From Beijerinckiaceae bacterium (GTDB lineage Bacteria > Pseudomonadota > Alphaproteobacteria > Rhizobiales > Beijerinckiaceae), in contig DAIESR010000514.1 in NCBI GenBank assembly GCA_027346205.1, forward strand, positions 1 through 8,256: a stretch of 8,256 bases of DNA, given 5' to 3'. The stretch's first letter is position 1, and every line of letters starts with the position of its first letter. The notes under the pieces were generated by a model. The model was not told the DNA's origin, searched no databases, and saw only the letters and a list, made by a program, of their open reading frames with translations. Of this stretch, positions 6,556 through 8,256 are shown in pieces. Made by a program: the position numbers and the translations under genes.

Positions 6556-6670
6556 GGCTCCGAGATAACTTAAATTCAAAAAGTTAGAGAATTAATGGAC
6601 GCAGAGCCAGTCTCTACTTTTAATATTAATGCTTTTGATCGCTAGCTCAAGTTTATTTCGGGGGGAGCTC

Positions 6671-7117
6671 ATGAACGGGCATGCTATTGTCACCGCGGGA
6701 GCGGTATTTCTTGGTCTGTGTGCATTCGCACCAAATAGCTGGGCACAATTCAAGGTGTGCAACCACTCGTATCAGATGGCGAGCGTTGCGATCGGTTATC
6801 ATGATGATCAATACGGGTGGACTTCGGAAGGCTGGTGGGCCGTTGGGCCATATGATTGCCAGATCCTTATTCACGCCGATCTCAGCAGCCGATATTATTA
6901 CCTCTATGCGGAGGGCGACGTCGGCGGCCTCTGGAATGCGGACAAAGACCAAGCGGGGGGCTATTTTTGTGTTCGCAAGGGAAAATTCACATCGCACAAT
7001 AGCGACTTCAAGACCGGGAATGTCGTCGATTGCGAGAGCGGTGGCGAGTTAACGAAACATTTCGTCTCAATCGACACGAAAGACGCGCAGGATTTTCTCT
7101 ACACGCTCACGCAATAA
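6671..7117 (+). CDS. Secreted DUF1036 family protein
   Basis: The product has 148 residues and unknown function. An N-terminal signal peptide is likely: short polar start (MNGH), hydrophobic AIVTAGAVFLGLCAFA (5-20) and a cleavage site after SWA (25). It lacks a positive charge in the n-region apart from His4. The mature part matches DUF1036, seen in VCNHS (29-33), the core TSEGWWAVGP (51-60) and SSRYYYLYA (72-80). Four cysteines remain (C30, C63, C100, C121), enough for two disulfides in the periplasm. The frame opens at ATG 6629, but ATG 6671 is preferred because GGGGGAG (6661-6667) precedes it and the signal peptide begins there. Spacing of 3 nt is short. GC is about 53 % (hand count 6721-7080), below the neighbours. 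The gene splits corC from lnt, so it looks like an accessory insertion with its own promoter. No role can be assigned. Confidence 0.85.
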   Translation: MNGHAIVTAGAVFLGLCAFAPNSWAQFKVCNHSYQMASVAIGYHDDQYGWTSEGWWAVGPYDCQILIHADLSSRYYYLYAEGDVGGLWNADKDQAGGYFCVRKGKFTSHNSDFKTGNVVDCESGGELTKHFVSIDTKDAQDFLYTLTQ

Positions 7118-7123
7118 TGGAGC

Positions 7124-7360
7124 GTGCCGCGAAGTGCCGGCTGTGTGCGGCGCCAGCGCCAAGCCGCCGAAGCCTTGGGAAATGGATGCTCGGGCAGATT
7201 GGAATTGCTTTTCCGCTGTCGGTTTGATTCGGCTATCGGGGTCGAATATGTCGGGCATAATCCGAGAAAGTCGGTCAACTTTCTCGCTGTGGCGCTCGAC
7301 GACCTCAGTTTCGCCAAATCAACCTTCGAGTCGGAAGTCTTTCCGCCTGCCAGAGTATAG
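7124..7360 (+). CDS. Doubtful small open reading frame between the DUF1036 gene and lnt
   Basis: A 78-codon frame from GTG 7124 fills the gap almost exactly, beginning 6 bp after the DUF1036 stop and ending 9 bp before lnt. Its second half (about residues 34-78, including VEYVGHNPRKSVNFLAV) reads like plausible protein, with about 60 % GC at third positions in the last 39 codons. Against it, GGAG lies only 1 nt before the GTG, the first third is Arg/Ala-rich like random GC-rich DNA, I recognise no family, and a perfect hairpin sits inside. It could be a small protein, a decayed gene tail or no gene. Confidence 0.2.
   Translation: MPRSAGCVRRQRQAAEALGNGCSGRLELLFRCRFDSAIGVEYVGHNPRKSVNFLAVALDDLSFAKSTFESEVFPPARV
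7263..7286. repeat. Perfect 9-bp stem-loop between the DUF1036 gene and lnt
   Basis: CGAGAAAGT (7263-7271) pairs perfectly with ACTTTCTCG (7278-7286) around the six-base loop CGGTCA. No T-tract follows on either strand, so it is not a classical terminator. It lies 146 bp after the DUF1036 stop and 84 bp before lnt. It may protect an mRNA end or be a protein-binding site. A smaller stem, CGGAA-gtct-TTCCG, follows at 7332-7345. Confidence 0.55.
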
Positions 7361-7361
7361 T
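7356..7361 (+). promoter_or_regulatory. Possible -10 box just before lnt
   Basis: TATAGT matches five of six bases of the -10 consensus and ends 8 bp before the lnt ATG. If used, transcription would start at or next to the ATG and the messenger would be leaderless. No -35-like hexamer is found 16-18 bp upstream, so this is weak. Confidence 0.2.
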
Positions 7362-7369
7362 GAGCCGGC

Positions 7370-8256
7370 ATGTCTTCGATCGCCGATTTGGTCATTCTTT
7401 CGGGCGGCTGGCGCCGCCGCCTGATCGCTTTCTGCGCCGGGGCGAGCGGCGCGCTCGCGCTCGCTCCTTTCAATATCTTGCCGGCCATGATCATTCCGAT
7501 GACCGTCGCCGTGTGGCTGATCGACGGAGCCGCGAGCGCGAAGCCATATGCTTGCCAAGATCACAGTCGCGGCTTTCGCTCCAGTTCTTTGAAAAGCGCC
7601 TTCGGCGCCGGCTGGTGGTGGGGCTTCGGTTATTTCGTTGCCGGCCTATGGTGGCTCGGTGCTGCCTTTCTCGTCCAGCCCGATGATTTCGCCTGGGCCT
7701 TGCCGCTTGGCGTCATCGGTCTGCCGGCGGCGCTCGCCTTTTTCCCAGCGCTGGGTTTCGCCCTTGCCCGTCTCCTCTGGGCGCCGGGTGCGAGCCGCAT
7801 TCTCGCCTTTGCCGCCTGCCTCGGCTTTACCGAATGGCTACGTGGACATGTGTTCACCGGCTTTCCATGGAACGCCTTCGGCATGGCGCTCGGCGATCAT
7901 CTCGTGCTGGCACAATTTGCCGCCATCGGTGGGCTTTACGGGCTCACCGTGCTCACCATTGCGATCTTTGCCGCGCCGGCGCTGGTCGCCGACCAGAAGC
8001 CCGTGCCTGGAAGTCCCTTGCTCAAGCGGATTCCGGCAGGTCTCGTTGTGGCGGCCGCGGTGCTGGCGGGGCTCGCTATCTTCGGTGCCTTGCGGCTCGC
8101 CACTTCAAAGCCCGCGACGATCGCTTCCGTCAAAGTCAGGATCATGCAGCCGAACCTCGCTCAGGACGCGAAGTTCACGCCCGAGAACAAAGACCAGATA
8201 CTCGACCGCTATTTGAGTCTGTCGGATCGTTCGACTGGTCCCGCGCATACGGGCCT
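7370..8256 (+). CDS. lnt: Apolipoprotein N-acyltransferase, 3' end outside window
   Basis: Lnt transfers a fatty acid from a phospholipid to the N-terminal cysteine of apolipoproteins in the inner membrane, the last step of lipoprotein maturation. The frame from ATG 7370 is open for 295 codons to the window end. Hydrophobic segments lie at about 17-31, 34-52, 79-101, 107-135, 143-153, 178-206 and 222-242, as expected for its membrane domain. Family landmarks are LAPFNILPA (31-39), VAVWLIDG (46-53), and WLRGHVFTGFPWNAFG (156-171). The nitrilase-like domain begins at about VRIMQPNLAQD (256-266). The catalytic Glu, Lys and Cys lie beyond the window. An in-frame TGA at 7361 makes ATG 7370 the first possible start; no strong ribosome-binding site is visible. 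A polar insert at residues 54-75 looks variable. Confidence 0.93.
   Translation, partial: MSSIADLVILSGGWRRRLIAFCAGASGALALAPFNILPAMIIPMTVAVWLIDGAASAKPYACQDHSRGFRSSSLKSAFGAGWWWGFGYFVAGLWWLGAAFLVQPDDFAWALPLGVIGLPAALAFFPALGFALARLLWAPGASRILAFAACLGFTEWLRGHVFTGFPWNAFGMALGDHLVLAQFAAIGGLYGLTVLTIAIFAAPALVADQKPVPGSPLLKRIPAGLVVAAAVLAGLAIFGALRLATSKPATIASVKVRIMQPNLAQDAKFTPENKDQILDRYLSLSDRSTGPAHTG

Larger units (their letters stand above)
6237..6670. other. AT-rich 434-bp intergenic region between corC and the DUF1036 gene
   Basis: No gene is supported here. By hand count bases 6361-6660 contain 119 G or C, about 40 %, against above 60 % for the flanking operon. The region holds a weak terminator candidate, a paired GTATAC inverted repeat, a candidate promoter and two adjacent hairpins, each listed separately. 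A small GGTC-GGAA-GACC hairpin (6440-6451) and the palindrome TTAATATTAA (6620-6629) are also present. I saw no direct repeats bordering the segment and no transposase fragment. The drop in GC suggests regulatory DNA brought in together with the following gene. Confidence 0.6.

Noticed and set aside
7638..8216. 192-codon plus-strand frame overlapping lnt
   Set aside because: The lnt frame is open through the whole stretch with family motifs; this other frame is Ser/Arg/Pro-rich and unlike a real protein.

Overview
The window looks like a chromosomal stretch of a GC-rich alphaproteobacterium, most likely of the order Hyphomicrobiales (Rhizobiales) and perhaps near Beijerinckiaceae. That rests on the gene order (nfuA-like, tsaB, rimI, miaB, phoH/ybeZ, ybeY, corC, then lnt), on the protein sequences, and on a hand-estimated GC content above 60 % in the coding regions. 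No 16S rRNA or other taxonomic marker is present, so the family-level guess is inference.

Layout. Bases 1-163 are a leader with a candidate promoter and a long-range inverted repeat. An Nfu/NifU-type iron-sulfur carrier gene follows (164-727) and ends at a clear hairpin terminator (770-800). From 857 to 6236 runs a tight plus-strand block: tsaB, rimI, miaB, phoH/ybeZ, ybeY and corC. tsaB and rimI are 4 bp apart. phoH/ybeY and ybeY/corC share ATGA stop/start overlaps, so the block is probably one operon with translational coupling. The only sizeable gap inside it is 117 bp before miaB.

The conserved run is interrupted after corC by about 1.1 kb (6237-7369). A 300-base part of it was hand-counted at about 40 % GC. 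It holds several inverted repeats, a candidate promoter and one gene for a small secreted DUF1036 protein with four cysteines in its mature part. The start of lnt (apolipoprotein N-acyltransferase) follows at 7370, is open to the window end and is cut off before its catalytic residues.

How the genes work together. Most of the block serves translation quality. TsaB takes part in making t6A, and MiaB in making ms2i6A, both at tRNA position 37. YbeY and PhoH/YbeZ act on ribosomal RNA, and RimI acetylates a ribosomal protein and possibly others. Nfu delivers Fe-S clusters, which MiaB needs. CorC and Lnt belong to the envelope (divalent-cation handling and lipoprotein maturation), and the inserted DUF1036 protein is also predicted to leave the cytoplasm. 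I see no CRISPR array, tRNA, rRNA, transposase or phage gene. The accessory part is the 6237-7369 segment; the rest is ordinary conserved chromosome.
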